NCBI GenBank assembly: GCA_963575745.1
Contig: CAUYUJ010007225.1
Span: 297,875 to 361,874 of the forward strand
Source: Prorocentrum cordatum
Lineage: Eukaryota > Sar > Dinophyceae > Prorocentrales > Prorocentraceae
Direction: 5' to 3'
DNA: 64,000 bases
Shown: positions 54,314-64,000 of the stretch, one piece after another
Position numbering within the stretch: position 1 is the first letter of the stretch
Layout of the letters: each line of letters begins with the position of its first letter
Translations under genes and position numbers: made by a program
Notes under the pieces: model-generated
What the model was told of the DNA's origin: nothing
Databases searched by the model: none
The model's input: the letters and a program-made list of their open reading frames with translations, nothing else

Positions 54314-55097
54314 ATGACCCTATCCATGCAGCAGATCATCGACACTGCCTGGCACACCCGAGAGCTAGGTTTAGGTCGGGTATGTCTTCCTACAGAGGGA
54401 TTTTCGACAAAGAATGAAACGTAGTAGACAAATTATCAAGCATGGTTCAAACATATTTTTAAAATTGTCCCCAGAGTATGTTTTTGGCTATTTTTTGATC
54501 TTCCTCCTGTAGAGGGACGTGCCCGACTTAAAGTTAGGTTTCGCCGTGGACATACTCTACAGAGCGTGCCCGAGCACGCGCCCCAGCCAGGCGGCCGTCT
54601 ACGACGTGCACTGCCGAGGTCAAGGGTCTGCTCTCGACTTCGTGGACGTGCAACGGGTCAGGAGGCGGCACCACCCCCCGTTCCGCAGATGGCGAAGATG
54701 GCCTGGGCCCCGGAGCAATACGGTCGGGGCATTGGATAGGGAATCATTGGATAATTGGGGATCCCAAAACCGTGTGGTGACAGGCCGTGCGGTGACCTCG
54801 GAACCCCAAGAGACCTTACCGCACGGTCAGTCACCGCACGGTCTTCGGACCCTGGAGGCCCGTCGCCCAAGACATCCTTGGAGAGGGACTCGAGTCCCAA
54901 AACCGTGCGGTGACCCCGAATCCCCACCGATTCATCACACGGTGTGGTCACCACACCGTCTGGGAGCCTCCGAGATAAGGAATCCAGGGTCTGGAGACCG
55001 GTGGAACTCCAATCGTGGAGTAGGCATGGATATCACCGCCGCCCTTATCAGACGAGGAATCCTCCAGGGTCTGAAGCTTTCTGGGCACATTCCCTGA
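54314..55097 (+). CDS. Hypothetical protein restored by removing introner 1
   Basis: ATG at 54314, with an in-frame TGA just upstream at 54305, encodes MTLSMQQIIDTAWHTREL. The AT-rich element 54369-54537 interrupts the next codon. Joining 54368 to 54538 gives ...HTRELGFAVDILYRACPS and an open frame to a TGA at 55097, 204 residues in all. I recognise no domain, and the C-terminal half (Arg/Pro-rich, over the iterated CCGTGCGGTGACC motif) is less protein-like. It may be a retroelement-derived or host exon. Confidence 0.4.
54366..54541 (+). mobile_element. Introner-like element 1 (candidate intron)
   Basis: A ~162 bp AT-rich insertion in GC-rich sequence, flanked by TAGGTTT on both sides (54366-54372 and 54535-54541). 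The ends are inverted repeats: TTAGGTCGGGTATGTCTTCC and, inverted, TTAAGTCGGGCACGTCCC. Both splice sites fall in the duplicated target: AG-GT at 54368/54369 and AG-GT at 54537/54538. Removal restores a reading frame. This is the defining arrangement of introners, transposable elements that create introns. Confidence 0.75.
54763..54965. repeat. Iterated CCGTGCGGTGACC inverted repeats
   Basis: The word ACCGTG(C/T)GGTGAC occurs at least three times directly and its complement GTCACCGCACGGT or similar three or more times, ending in a palindromic CACGGTGTGGTCACCACACCG near 54937. It could be a fold-back element or a set of protein-binding sites. Confidence 0.7.
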
Positions 55098-55636
55098 CCA
55101 ACGCCCCTACCGCACACCCTGGGGCACGTGGTGGCCTGGCTCAACCAGCAACCGAACCTCCGAGCCGCATGGACGGTTTTCAACACACAGCCCAGGGCGG
55201 GGCACCGTGCGCCCCCCAATCTTCGCCCACGGTCAGGGCCTCCTGGAACTCTCTCGTCGGCAGGGCCCCGAGTCCCTCACGGAGTGCCCATGCGCCAGGG
55301 AAAGCGGCACTGCCCAGGCCAAGCCCCGCCCCATGGCTCCGACGAGCGACGACCGCGCCAGCAGGGATCCGCCCCGGGTCCCGAGCGCTCGGGGGCCTTG
55401 CTCGGTCCCTTCGGCCTGGCAGCTGCTCTCCCTCCGGTGGGCCCGACCTTGGCCAATAGGCAGGCCTCTCACCAGGAGGCAGCGGAGCCCCTGCAGCCAG
55501 GGATCTCGGTCCAGCACATCGTGGTCGACCACGCTGGACGGCTGCACATCGACTTTGCCCTGCTGTGGCAACAATGGGTCAAGGACAGACCTCTGGGTGA
55601 CGGCCCCCAACAAGTGTCAAGCCTGGACCCCAGGGC

Positions 55637-56434
55637 GTGGCCGCAAACCCAATGATTGGGACCCAATGTGTCAAGTTTCTCGTATTCGTCAAAAAGGAGC
55701 GCGTGCCAGACGATTTCCTACCACACGGCGTGCGGTGGTACGAAAACATGGGACGATTCCCCGAAGCCGTACAGCACCTGGTTGACATCAAAGGGTATGG
55801 GACATGTTGGGGTGCCCACGCCGCTGAGCTTAGGTCGGGCATGTCTCCCTACAGGCTGATTTCAAAGGAAAAATGGAACATACCCCCAAATACACAAACT
55901 TGATCAACAAATAATAGAACATCGTCTCCATATTATTTTTGACTACTTTTGAATATTCCTCCTGTAGAGGGACACGCGCGACTGAACTGTGAGCACGCAC
56001 CCAGGCTCGGTCCCTTCCCTGGGAGGCGTGGCAATTCCACGCTTGGTGCTTTCCTGGTGGCCACCTGTGGGCAAAGAGGCAGGGCGGCGCTCCCGCAGAC
56101 TTCCACCCCAAGAGCGTCGGGTTGGCCAGCGCTGTCAAAGGGAAGCGCGCTCCATAGGCCATCCCAGGGCGCGGACTGGTCGGGGGCGCACCAGTCCCAC
56201 CACCGCCGCCCCCCCTGCGAGGCGAGGTTCCGGGCTGGCGAACGATTCTCCCCGCGGGAGCGTACCCGCGGCCAAAAACGCCCCACCCACTCCGCCAAGC
56301 TTTCCCGCCACCGGGGGGGGGGCGGCGATGCCGAGGCAGCTGAACAGGGCCCCGTCAGAACGCCCACGGTCCCTGGACCCCGGGACGCCACGGCAACATA
56401 TCGAGGGCCCGCCGCACGGCGAGCCCCCTGTTGA
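55637..56434 (+). CDS. Hypothetical protein restored by removing introner 2
   Basis: The frame from ATG 55637 (MAANPMIGTQCVKFLVFVKK... and HGVRWYENMGRFPEAVQHLV) runs into the AT-rich element at 55830. Excising the element with one copy of its TGAGC target joins ...GAHAAE to HAPRLGPFPGRRGNS. The frame then stays open to 56434: 633 bases, an exact multiple of three. The first part has good protein character and the second is Arg/Pro-rich. No domain recognised. Confidence 0.4.
55825..55994 (+). mobile_element. Introner-like element 2 (candidate intron)
   Basis: A 160 bp AT-rich element of the same family as introner 1. It begins TTAGGTCGGGCATGTCTCCC and ends ATTCCTCCTGTAGAGGGAC...GACTGAACTG, flanked by TGAGC at 55825-55829 and 55990-55994. 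The centres of the two copies differ, so they are old relatives, not a fresh duplication. Exact splice borders are unclear: the target contains GAGC, which allows a GC donor, but not a perfect AG acceptor at the matching position. Confidence 0.68.
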
Positions 56435-57330
56435 GCCTGGCCCAGCCGACGATCTCGAAACCCGTGCTGAAAGGCGGGCGACCAGGCAGGTGACCTTCGG
56501 CGGGCATGGCTTCATGGCTCCCAGCATCCCCGACCGTCCCACCAAAGTGAAGACGCCCGCTCAAGACGTCCGACCCGTGCACTCAGTAGCAGCCAAATTG
56601 GGGGTGGAGCGTGATGGAACCCCAGCCAAGTAGGGACCAGCCAGAGGCCGCTACCACCCAGGAGTCGGACGAAGAGCCACGGTCCACCCAGCCTCCAGCC
56701 CCGCTTCACAGGACGCCAAAAACACCCCAACAATCCACCCCCGACGACGCGCGGGTGGTCGGTTGGGACCAATGGCGGTCCCGAGGATCCAGGGGCCCTA
56801 TCCAGTCACGTCCAACCTGTACGGGAAGCCCCTCAACCAAATCACCTGGGACCTCCAGTGAGGCGAATGGGCTCAGCGGCTGAAGAACGAGGCGGGGTTC
56901 ATGCTGTCGAGGGCCAAGCACGCATACTGCCAGAACGTCGACTGGAACCAAGACCATCGCGCGGCCGCGAACTCGCCCCTGGACTCCTTCCGCCGGTCCC
57001 CTGAAGACGCTGCGAAATTCCTCGAAGACCTGGCCGAGGCGCAATTCGATGTTACCTAATGGGCGCAGCGCAAGAACATCCGAGTGGACTGGGAAACGCA
57101 CGGCAGCGGGGGGCAGAACCAGGAAATGAGAAAAGGAAGGGCCCAGGCGAGGGCACGGCCTGGGTCTCCCTGGGCAATGACCCTTGGCACCGCTAGGACC
57201 GCTGGGGGCACAACAAGAGGGTCCGCTACGACGACCGGTACACGCCCTCCGACCCCTAGGGGCCTGCGGGCGTCTCCGCGCCGCTGCCCGCACAGGCTCT
57301 CGCCTGGTCTCGTGCATGTCCCCCTAGCGA
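56435..57330 (+). other. Broken coding-like stretches on the forward strand
   Basis: Several short forward frames have reasonable composition (TRQVTFGGHGFMAPSIPDRP near 56480-56540; RLKNEAGFMLSRAKHAYCQN near 56880-56940 and FRRSPEDAAKFLEDLAEAQF near 56990-57050) but lie in different frames with stops between. They look like remnants of one protein. Family unknown. Confidence 0.35.
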
Positions 57331-57726
57331 CGTGGCTTTGCATGACTTCCACTTTCCCCCGGACTGTCTGGGCTTTCCGCCTCCCTGGTTACCTGGTCTT
57401 TCACACGCGCTGCGTTGGCTTTTCGCCCTTCTTCTCTCTTCCCCTTGCCTTCGTTCCTTCCGCTTGGCTTGACGAGACCCGCGTTCTCGGGGCCGCGCGC
57501 CCAGCCAGGCCGCCTGGTGCGGGCGCTTGCTCGTAGGCGGCCGCAGTACCGCCTGGCCTTCACACCCTGCCCGTGGCTGGGGGCTTTCCAGCCGACGCCC
57601 GACGTTGGTGCGGGGGGCGCTGGGCTTTGAGCCCCTGGGGAAGGGCCCGCCTGGCGGCCCCCCCAGCGTTGGGACTGCTGGAGTGCCATCAGGCGGGGGC
57701 CCCCTGCTGCCCCGCAGTGCACTGGG

Positions 57727-57873
57727 TGCCCCCCCCTCCTCCTCCTCCTCCTCCTCCTCCTCTTCCTCCTCCTCCTCCTCCTCCTCCTCCTCCTCCTCCT
57801 CCTCCTCCTCCTCCTCCTCCTCCTCCTCCTCCTCCTCCTCCTCCTCCTCCTCCTCCTCCTCTTTCCCCCCCTG
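57727..57873. repeat. CCT trinucleotide tract
   Basis: Nearly pure CCT over ~145 bases. The poly-Pro, poly-Ser, poly-Glu and poly-Gly frames here are artefacts. Confidence 0.97.
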
Positions 57874-57924
57874 AGATCCGACGTTGCAGAAAAATGCAAC
57901 TTCGTAACAAATCATGACCGGAAC

Positions 57925-58042
57925 CGCGGACCCCATCTTTCTGTGCCATTTTTCGAACCGGATCGATCTGTGAGGGTCCCGGGACCCGAAATTGAGCGAA
58001 AGCGCCCGGCTCGAAAAAATTGAATCGCCGGGATCTCAGGGC
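57925..58042 (+). repeat. Right arm of the 4 kb-spaced inverted repeat
   Basis: CGCGGACCCCATCTTTCTG...CCCGAAATTGAGCGAAAGCG...CGCCGGGATCTCAGGG, complementary to 53891-54016 with small differences. A 24 bp tandem duplication (GGTAATTCTGAGCCGTCGTG) occurs slightly downstream at 58229-58277. Confidence 0.8.
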
Positions 58043-58547
58043 ACTTTCCCCCCAAACGCTCCCGGCCCGTGCCGCCATGGCGCTGGACCCCGGGCTGGCC
58101 CGCCCGCTGGTGCTCGCGCTCCCCCGCTGCGCTGCCCGTGCCCCGCCCTGGAGCAGTTCGGCAAGGGTCTCTTCGTGGAGCCGGTCGTTTGGTGCGTTGT
58201 CTCTTCGCTTCCACATGCCCTGGCTTCGGTAATTCTGAGCCGTCGTGCTCTGGTAATTCTGAGCCGTCGTGCTCTGCGCTGGTCCAAGTTCTGGCTTTAT
58301 CTGGGCATCACCTTCCTGGGGCGATTCGTCCTCTCTGGCTGTCCCTCTACCTCAACAAGGCCGCTGGTCCTGGCCATCTCAGGCATTAGGGGTACCCGGT
58401 CAAACTCTTCCCCTGCACGGCCAACCGGCCTCAGTCGCCCGCTGCTGGTTACGCAGCCGTGCTCTGGCGCCCTCCTGCACTTCGTTGGCATGCCCGCGAC
58501 GGTCTGCACGATCTGAGCGGCTCTGTCTTCTTCTCCCCTCTGAACGA

Positions 58548-58702
58548 AGGATTGCAAGAAGGATTGCAAAACACCGAAGGATTGCAAAAAACCTGGATTG
58601 CAAAAAACCGAAGGTTTTTTGCAATCCTTGGTTTTTTTGCAATCCTTCGAAGGTTTTTTGCAATCCTTGGTTTTTTGCAATCCTTGGTTTTTTGCAATCC
58701 TC
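58548..58702. repeat. Fold-back array of GGATTGCAAAAAACC
   Basis: Four to five direct copies of GGATTGCAAAAAACC (with short variants) are followed by five copies of the complement GGTTTTTTGCAATCC. The whole can fold into a long hairpin or a set of alternative hairpins. AT-rich relative to its surroundings; no coding meaning. Confidence 0.85.
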
Positions 58703-59900
58703 CCCGCGTCCCGCCGTGCTCCCATTCGCTTCCGGCGCGTCCCGCCCGTTGCCCGACCGGCGCCTGCACCTGCTTCGGCTTTGCGCTTGCTCGCTGGCTT
58801 CAGATGTCGCTCCACTGGGGCGATCCATTTGAGGCTTTTTGTCGCCACGTCTGGCACCGAAGTTCTGGCCAGGACGCACCCCAGGATGAGTCCAGGGGCT
58901 TAACTTCCCCTCCCCCCTCCCCAGACCCCCGTCGCGTCGTGGAAAAAAGCGAGAGAAGGTTCTACATTTTTTCGGCCTCCAGGGGCCCTCACCAAGCCCT
59001 CGGAATGTTACAAACCGACTCGGCATGAAAAGCTGGGCCCGGGGAGTGAGTCGAGACCTCCAAGAGTCCGCGTCGTGGAGAAAGCATGACGTCGGGGGTC
59101 TGGGAAACCGTCTTGTGGCAGATGACCTGCCGACCCTCCGAGCTTTTCAGGACCCTTTCAATCGAGACACTGGGCAGTCTGCGGAGTTCGGGCTCATGGG
59201 GCCGTGCTGGGGACGGCTGGCAATCTCCCAGCTTGGACGGCTTTGCTTGAGCAGGCGGCTGCTGGGTTGCGAGGCCAGAGAGGACTCGATCGCTGCAGAA
59301 GGATCTGTGGGACATTGTCTTGGTCTCCAAAGCTAGCGCGCCCAACTCCATATGAGTTCCACCTCTTTCTTTATGTACCCACGGTTTATCTTTGCTCCTC
59401 CATGGTGAACTTAAGAAGGGGCTCTCGGGCATCTCCTGGGGGCTCTTCGGGAAGCCTCTGGAGGCCGTCGGACCTGCCCCAGATGCATGATCACGCCTCT
59501 CGACACCCCCTGCGGGAGGAGGAGTCCTCGAGGCTTTGTTGGGGCGGTCTGGGGCTATCTGGAGTCACGAACGATGGACATATCCATACCCATGCCGTCG
59601 CGATCTGGACACTGAGTCGCAGTCCCATGAATATGCGATCTCACGGGTACGTTCAGCGCGGGGTATCCGCGCAACACCGCCCTGTATGGACGGAGCCGCT
59701 GCCGAAGGTTCTCGGCCGCGAGCCACCCGAGATGCATACATTTTCCGCTCACGATGGAGGGATCTGGGGCCATCCAGGGTGACCCGGGGAGGCTCCAGGA
59801 GGAGAGGGGACACTCGTGAAACCACCGTGGCTTCTGGTTTGGGAAGGGGCCAGAGGCACCATGAGTCGCTCCCATGACCAATCCCCTGCGGATTGTCGCA
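58700..59900. other. Region without recognised genes
   Basis: GC-rich sequence with several short frames on both strands. None shows a motif or consistent coding character that I can defend. Confidence 0.5.
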
Positions 59901-59904
59901 GCTA

Positions 59905-60135
59905 TCCTCCTCCTCCTCCTCCTCCTCCTGTCCTGGTCCCCCTCCTTCTCCTCTTTCTCCTCACTCCTCCTCTTGCTCCTTCCACCTCCTCCTCCTGCTC
60001 CTTCCACCTCCTCCTCCTACTCCGTTCTTCTCCTCCTCCGCCTCCTCCCCCTCCTCCTCCTCCGTCTCCTCCTCCTCCTCCGCCTCCTCCTCGTCCTGCT
60101 CGTCCCCCTGCTCCTCCTCCTCCTCTCCCTCCTCC
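59905..60135. repeat. CCT trinucleotide tract
   Basis: TCCTCC/CTCCTC with scattered interruptions. Confidence 0.95.
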
Positions 60136-60357
60136 CTTCTCGAAGCCTCTGTCATGCTCGCGGAGTAGGGCGGCCAGAAATTCGACCGAAACCGATTTTC
60201 AGGTTGGATGCCTCGCACTTGTGGCAGTTAGGCTGCCCCAGATGGCGCTGTGACTTCTGACGAGCCCATGGGCCTAGTCGATCCGATTCTCGAGACCTCC
60301 AGGGGTGCGCGTTTCGAACAGGATGGCGGGGGTCTTGGGGAGGACCAGGCCAGGCCC

Positions 60358-60550
60358 CCCGACGACGACGACGACAACGACAGCGACATCGACGACGACG
60401 ACGACGACGAAGACAACGACAGCGGCGGCGGCGGGCGACGACGACGACGACGACGGCGACGACGACGACAACGACGACGACGAAGACGACGAAGACGACG
60501 ACGGCGGCGGCGGCGGTGGCGGCGACGACGACGACGACTACGACGACGAG
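60358..60550. repeat. GAC trinucleotide tract
   Basis: GACGAC with ACGGCG interruptions. Continues as a GC-rich GGCGGC/GACGAG stretch to about 60840. Confidence 0.95.
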
Positions 60551-61588
60551 CGCGCGAGCCAGGCCTTCTGCACGCTCTGCGCGGCCGCCGGAGCCGCGCC
60601 TCCTCGAAGGCGAGGAGGAGGTCCCAGCGGCGGCCCGCGAGCCGTGGTCCTGCGCCGGCGCTGGCGGCCGACGCCAACGCAGTCGCCGACGATGACGCCG
60701 GCGCCGCGGCGCGGCGCGGCGACGGTGCGGGCGGCGGCGCAAGCGGCGGCGGCGGCGACGAGGACGAGGAGAAGGACGAGAACGGGGACGACGGCGAGGA
60801 CGAGGACGCCAACGACGGCGGGGCCAGCGCCAGCGCGGGCGCGGATCTCCCTCGGGGATTTCGATCGAGGCTGGGGGCCTGATTCTTTTCCAGCTATCCC
60901 GTGTTGTCGGGTCCTCGTTCTGAAGAGACAGCGCCCCGCGTTCCTCACTCACTCCTCCTTCCTTCTCCCCTCCTCCCTCGTCTCATCCCTGCCGCCACAC
61001 CCGTTTGGGCACACCCCTCACACGTTTCGTGGCCCATAGGGAGCTCCACCTAAGGCCTCAATGACAACGCCCGAATGGCACAACCGGGCCCGTTTCGGCA
61101 CGCCCCTCGCACGTTTTGTGGACCCGCATGGAGCCCCACAGAGGGCCCCAATGGCAGCGCCCGCATGGCACAACCGCACCCGTTTCGGCACACCCTTCCC
61201 GCGTTTCGTGGCTCCATAGGGCGTCCCACCGAAGGCCTCAATGGCAGCGCCCGCATGGCACCGCCGCACCCGTTTCAGCACCCGTCACACGTTTCGTGGC
61301 CCCATACGGAGCTCCACAGAAGGCCCCACTAGCAAAGCCCGCATGACGGCGCCGCACCCGTTTCGACACACCCCTCACGCGCTTTGTTGGCCCACAGGTA
61401 GCTCCACCGCAGGCCCCAGTGGCAGCGCCTGCATGGCATCGCCGCAGCCAATTTGGTACACCCTTCACGCGCTTCATGGGCCCATGAGGAGCTCCCCACC
61501 TGAGGCCGCAATGGCAGCGCCCGCATGGCACAACCGCACCCGTTTCGGAACACCCTTCACACGTTTCGTGGCTCCCTAGGTAGGGCGC

Positions 61589-62468
61589 GAGCGAGCGAGC
61601 GTGCAACAGTACAGTCGAGTCGATAGCACCGCACACCAGAATGGAGGCAGCGGGAGGATGGACTGAGAAGCCAAACCTCCTGCGAGGATACTGCACCGCA
61701 GCTGCAACACAATAGGAGCAGCATTCGCGACCGTCACTTAGACAGCCACAGCGCTTCAGCACAAGTCAGCAGCCGCCCAAGTGACGACTACAGAAATTCA
61801 ATATCAAGCGTTCTAATCAGAGCTGGTCATCATCCCCTCGAGACGGAACCCTGGAGGGCAGCACGGCACGATGGACATCCTCAACCACAGGGCAGTCAGA
61901 CGCATCTTCGAGCTCGGCCACCGAACCGCAGCGGGCCCCACGCGGGGCCTCGACGGAGCCAGGAGCCGCAGACGAAGGCACCTGCTGGGATCCCTCGTCG
62001 GACAGAAGGCGCACCCCAAACTTGGGATGCCAGCCGACCGAGAACAGCATTTCGCAACAAACGTAAATGAGTGGCTCGGGTAGTCTTACGCTGTGCAATC
62101 CCAACTCGCCTCTCTTATAATAGCTTGCGCAAGCCATCGGGCAAGACGAGGTTAGGAAGCACAGGTCTGACAAATAATCACTCGATCGTGCCTGACAGGC
62201 ACATGTCTGGGATCCTTACAGACTTCTAACCCATCTATCCTGCGCCCATCTTGAATCACAGACCTGCATGACCCACTCGGTCCCTGGACACTCGAACTCG
62301 AGACGTCACTGTGTATGGGCGCAGGCTGGGCAGCAAAAGGAGCTGCCTTCGGATGCAGCTCAAAAAACTGGTCAGCACGCCCCTTCTGCACACGTGACGG
62401 CTGCCACCGTCTGCTGGCACCGCTGACCAGCCCCTTGAGGGTCGCATCAATGGCAACTGAGATGCCAC
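61589..62468. mobile_element. ~880 bp insertion with 11 bp target duplication
   Basis: AGGTAGGGCGC occurs at 61578-61588 and 62469-62479, and removal of the insertion with one copy rejoins the interrupted repeat unit. Junctions read AG-GTAGGG on the left and CCACAG-GTAGGG on the right, so it could also be spliced. There is no terminal inverted repeat or poly-A tail. The reverse strand has two plausible coding stretches (GISVAIDATLKGLVSGASRR near 62400-62470; EPLIYVCCEMLFSVGWHPKF near 62020-62090) in different frames, of unknown identity. Confidence 0.65.
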
Positions 62469-62564
62469 AGGTAGGGCGCTCCACCGAGAGCCCCGGTGGC
62501 AGCGCCCGCGTGGCACAACCTCTCCCGTTTCGGAACACCCTTCCTACGTTTCGTGGCTCTATAC

Positions 62565-62718
62565 TAGGGAGCCCACAAAGGACGTACGCGCCCAGCTATG
62601 TACATGAACACGGCCCCTCGATCTGCGAGACCGGCCGCGTGATACGATCTTTCGGGCAATGCGTACTCTCGAAACCAGCGTGGATTCATGTACGTGTACG
62701 TCCTTCTTTCGCTCCTGA
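62565..62718. mobile_element. Miniature inverted-repeat element, family E, with TATAC duplication
   Basis: A 154 bp element flanked by TATAC at 62560-62564 and 62719-62723. Ends TAGGGAGCCCACAAAGGACG and, inverted, TCAGGAGCGAAAGAAGGACG; TGTACATGAA recurs inverted further in. Its removal restores the repeat unit of E3. Confidence 0.82.
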
Positions 62719-63244
62719 TATACGGCGCTCCACCGAACGCCCCAGTGGCAACGCCCGCATGGCACCGCCGCGACGATTTCGGCGCACCCCTCGCGCGTTT
62801 CGCGGCCCCACACAGAGCCCCACCCACGGCCCCCGTGCCAACGCCCGCACGGCATCGCCGCAACATCGCCACACCCATGTCGGTACACACAGCCCTCACA
62901 CGTTCTGTGGCCCTACCAGGAGCCCCATCCGAAGACGATGCTCACAACCGCGGTGCTCACAACTGCAGATGGCTGGGCCATTCGCCAGGACAATTTCCCC
63001 TGATGGGTCGAAGATAGGATCGGGCATCCGGACTCAACAGCACGCGTGAGGGGCACGAGCGAGACCGCGGTTGCACGTGGAAACCGCTGTCTTCCTCGCC
63101 TGACGGCCTGTTTCCCTTAGCAGCTGGCCTGCAAGGGTCCTAAACAAATCTTCTACGAAAGCGAGCGCGGGGATCGCCAAATCTGGGATCGATCGGGCGC
63201 CTTGGTCTCCCGCGGTCTCCCATGGCCACCCGCGGTCTCCCGTG

Positions 63245-63450
63245 GCCTCCCATCGTATCGGTATCGTTAGTTATGGTACTAATCTTACCCTTACAATCTG
63301 CAATCATATTCGTATTGGTTTTCGCATTCGGATTTGTATCCGGATTAATACAAGTTGTATTTCTGTTAGTCTGTAATCTTGTTCGTAGCAGTATCCGTAT
63401 TCGTATGAATCTTTATCTGTGTAGTACTATAAGCAGAACTGTAGCACTTT
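63245..63450. repeat. Degenerate TATTCGTATTGG-type hexamer repeat
   Basis: AT-rich steps such as ATTCGTATTG, CGCATTCGGA and TTTGTATCCGG with about six-base spacing. Open frames here are not genes. 62990-63244 contains nothing recognised. Confidence 0.6.
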
Positions 63451-63469
63451 GCTAATAGAAGACGGGGGG

Positions 63470-64000
63470 TGGGGGCCACAAAAGGCCCCCAAGACGATCC
63501 AAGAGGGCTCCGATTCGCCGAACGATTGGTCCAAGACGCCCAAGATGGCCTCCAGTCGTCCGAAAACGCGCCCAAGACGCCCCAAGAGGCCTCCCGGAGC
63601 ACCTCCAAGAAGGCGCCAAGAAGCAAACATCGTCTAATTCCTTTCGGGAAACGTGCATTTTTAGCTCAAGCTTCTGGGCATTCACTGCGTTCAAGACGGC
63701 CCAGGAATCCCCACCAATCGCCCCAAGACGGCCCACCGGACACCCAAAATGGCCACAAGACGGCCCAAAAGGCACCGCAGACGGCGCAAGAGAGCACCAA
63801 AACGGCCCCAAGAAGGGGCCCCCAAAGGGGAGTCTGAACCGACAATGCGAGCTTTCCGCCCCAAGGCACGCCCAGTGGGCCCTACGAGGCCCCCAAGAAA
63901 CCCTGAGAGACCACCGAAAGGCCACCAAGACGCCCTAAAACGGCACCAAGAGGCCACCAAATTGCCTCCAATCAGCCCCCGAGATGCCTCCAACGACATC
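63470..64000. repeat. Degenerate CCAAGACGGCC tract, running off the window
   Basis: The common tract with cores near 63620 and 63830 (GGGAGTCTGAACCGACAATG). Continues past the end of the sequence. Confidence 0.8.

Larger units (their letters stand above)
60892..62989 (-). mobile_element. Composite repeat element, copy E3, with two insertions
   Basis: Same orientation as E1. It starts TATCCCGTGTTGTCGGGTCC and TCGTTCTGAAGAGAC, has a CTCC run, then diverged ~90-100 bp units (CGTTTCGTGGC...GGAGCTCCACCGAAGGCC). It ends AACTGCAGATGGCTGGGCC followed by ATTCGCCAGG. The repeats are interrupted at 61589-62468 and at 62565-62718 by separate insertions with their own target duplications. The repeats are the most diverged of the three copies. 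Confidence 0.75.

Noticed and set aside
57727-57873. Poly-Glu/poly-Gly protein at 57.3-57.9 kb
   Set aside because: Frames extend only because of the CCT tract.

Overview
This is a gene-poor stretch of nuclear DNA, most likely from a dinoflagellate. Four things point that way: a pepsin-like protease split by an intron with an apparent GA–AG border; retroelement proteins with HVDD and YxRTSE motifs of the kind I associate with dinoflagellate transposons; degenerate GC-rich repeats everywhere; and long microsatellites. There are no bacterial operons, ribosome binding sites, tRNA or rRNA genes that I could recognise. Most long open frames come from GC-rich or triplet repeats that stay open on both strands and are not genes.

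Layout. 1-2610: six copies of a ~450 bp satellite. 2611-4920: a hairpin motif, a TA microsatellite, one unknown reverse-strand gene (3249-4041) and simple repeats. 5277-7735: a 1.28 kb tandem duplication. 8026-9120: triplet repeats. 9339-9455: a small reverse-strand exon that reads as the continuation of the aspartyl protease at 31.6-33 kb. 10244-16998: a decayed tyrosine-recombinase (DIRS/Ngaro-like) retroelement on the reverse strand with split direct repeats. 17000-18874: degenerate repeats. 18875-26024: a Ty1/copia retrotransposon on the reverse strand with two 155 bp LTRs. 26025-30950: four modules carrying a conserved hairpin block. 31605-32975: first two exons of the protease. 34-46 kb: inverted-repeat miniature elements, a gag-like fragment, a LINE endonuclease fragment and more tracts. 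47-48.8 kb: ATAC microsatellite and inverted copies of the left satellite. 49364-52550 and 60892-62989: three copies of a composite element with internal ~90 bp repeats. 52.6-58 kb: forward-strand hypothetical frames, two of them interrupted by AT-rich ~160 bp elements that look like introners. 58.5-64 kb: a hairpin array, triplet tracts, more miniature elements and the degenerate tract again.

Working together: the only convincing host gene is the aspartyl protease. If the 9.4 kb exon belongs to it, nearly everything between 9.5 and 31.6 kb, including both retroelements, lies in one ~22 kb intron on the transcribed strand. The most notable signals are the introner pair (54366-54541 and 55825-55994), the split-repeat recombinase element, and a PPC...E-type domain present in both retroelements. 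Many coding stretches carry single frameshifts; I cannot tell real decay from assembly error.
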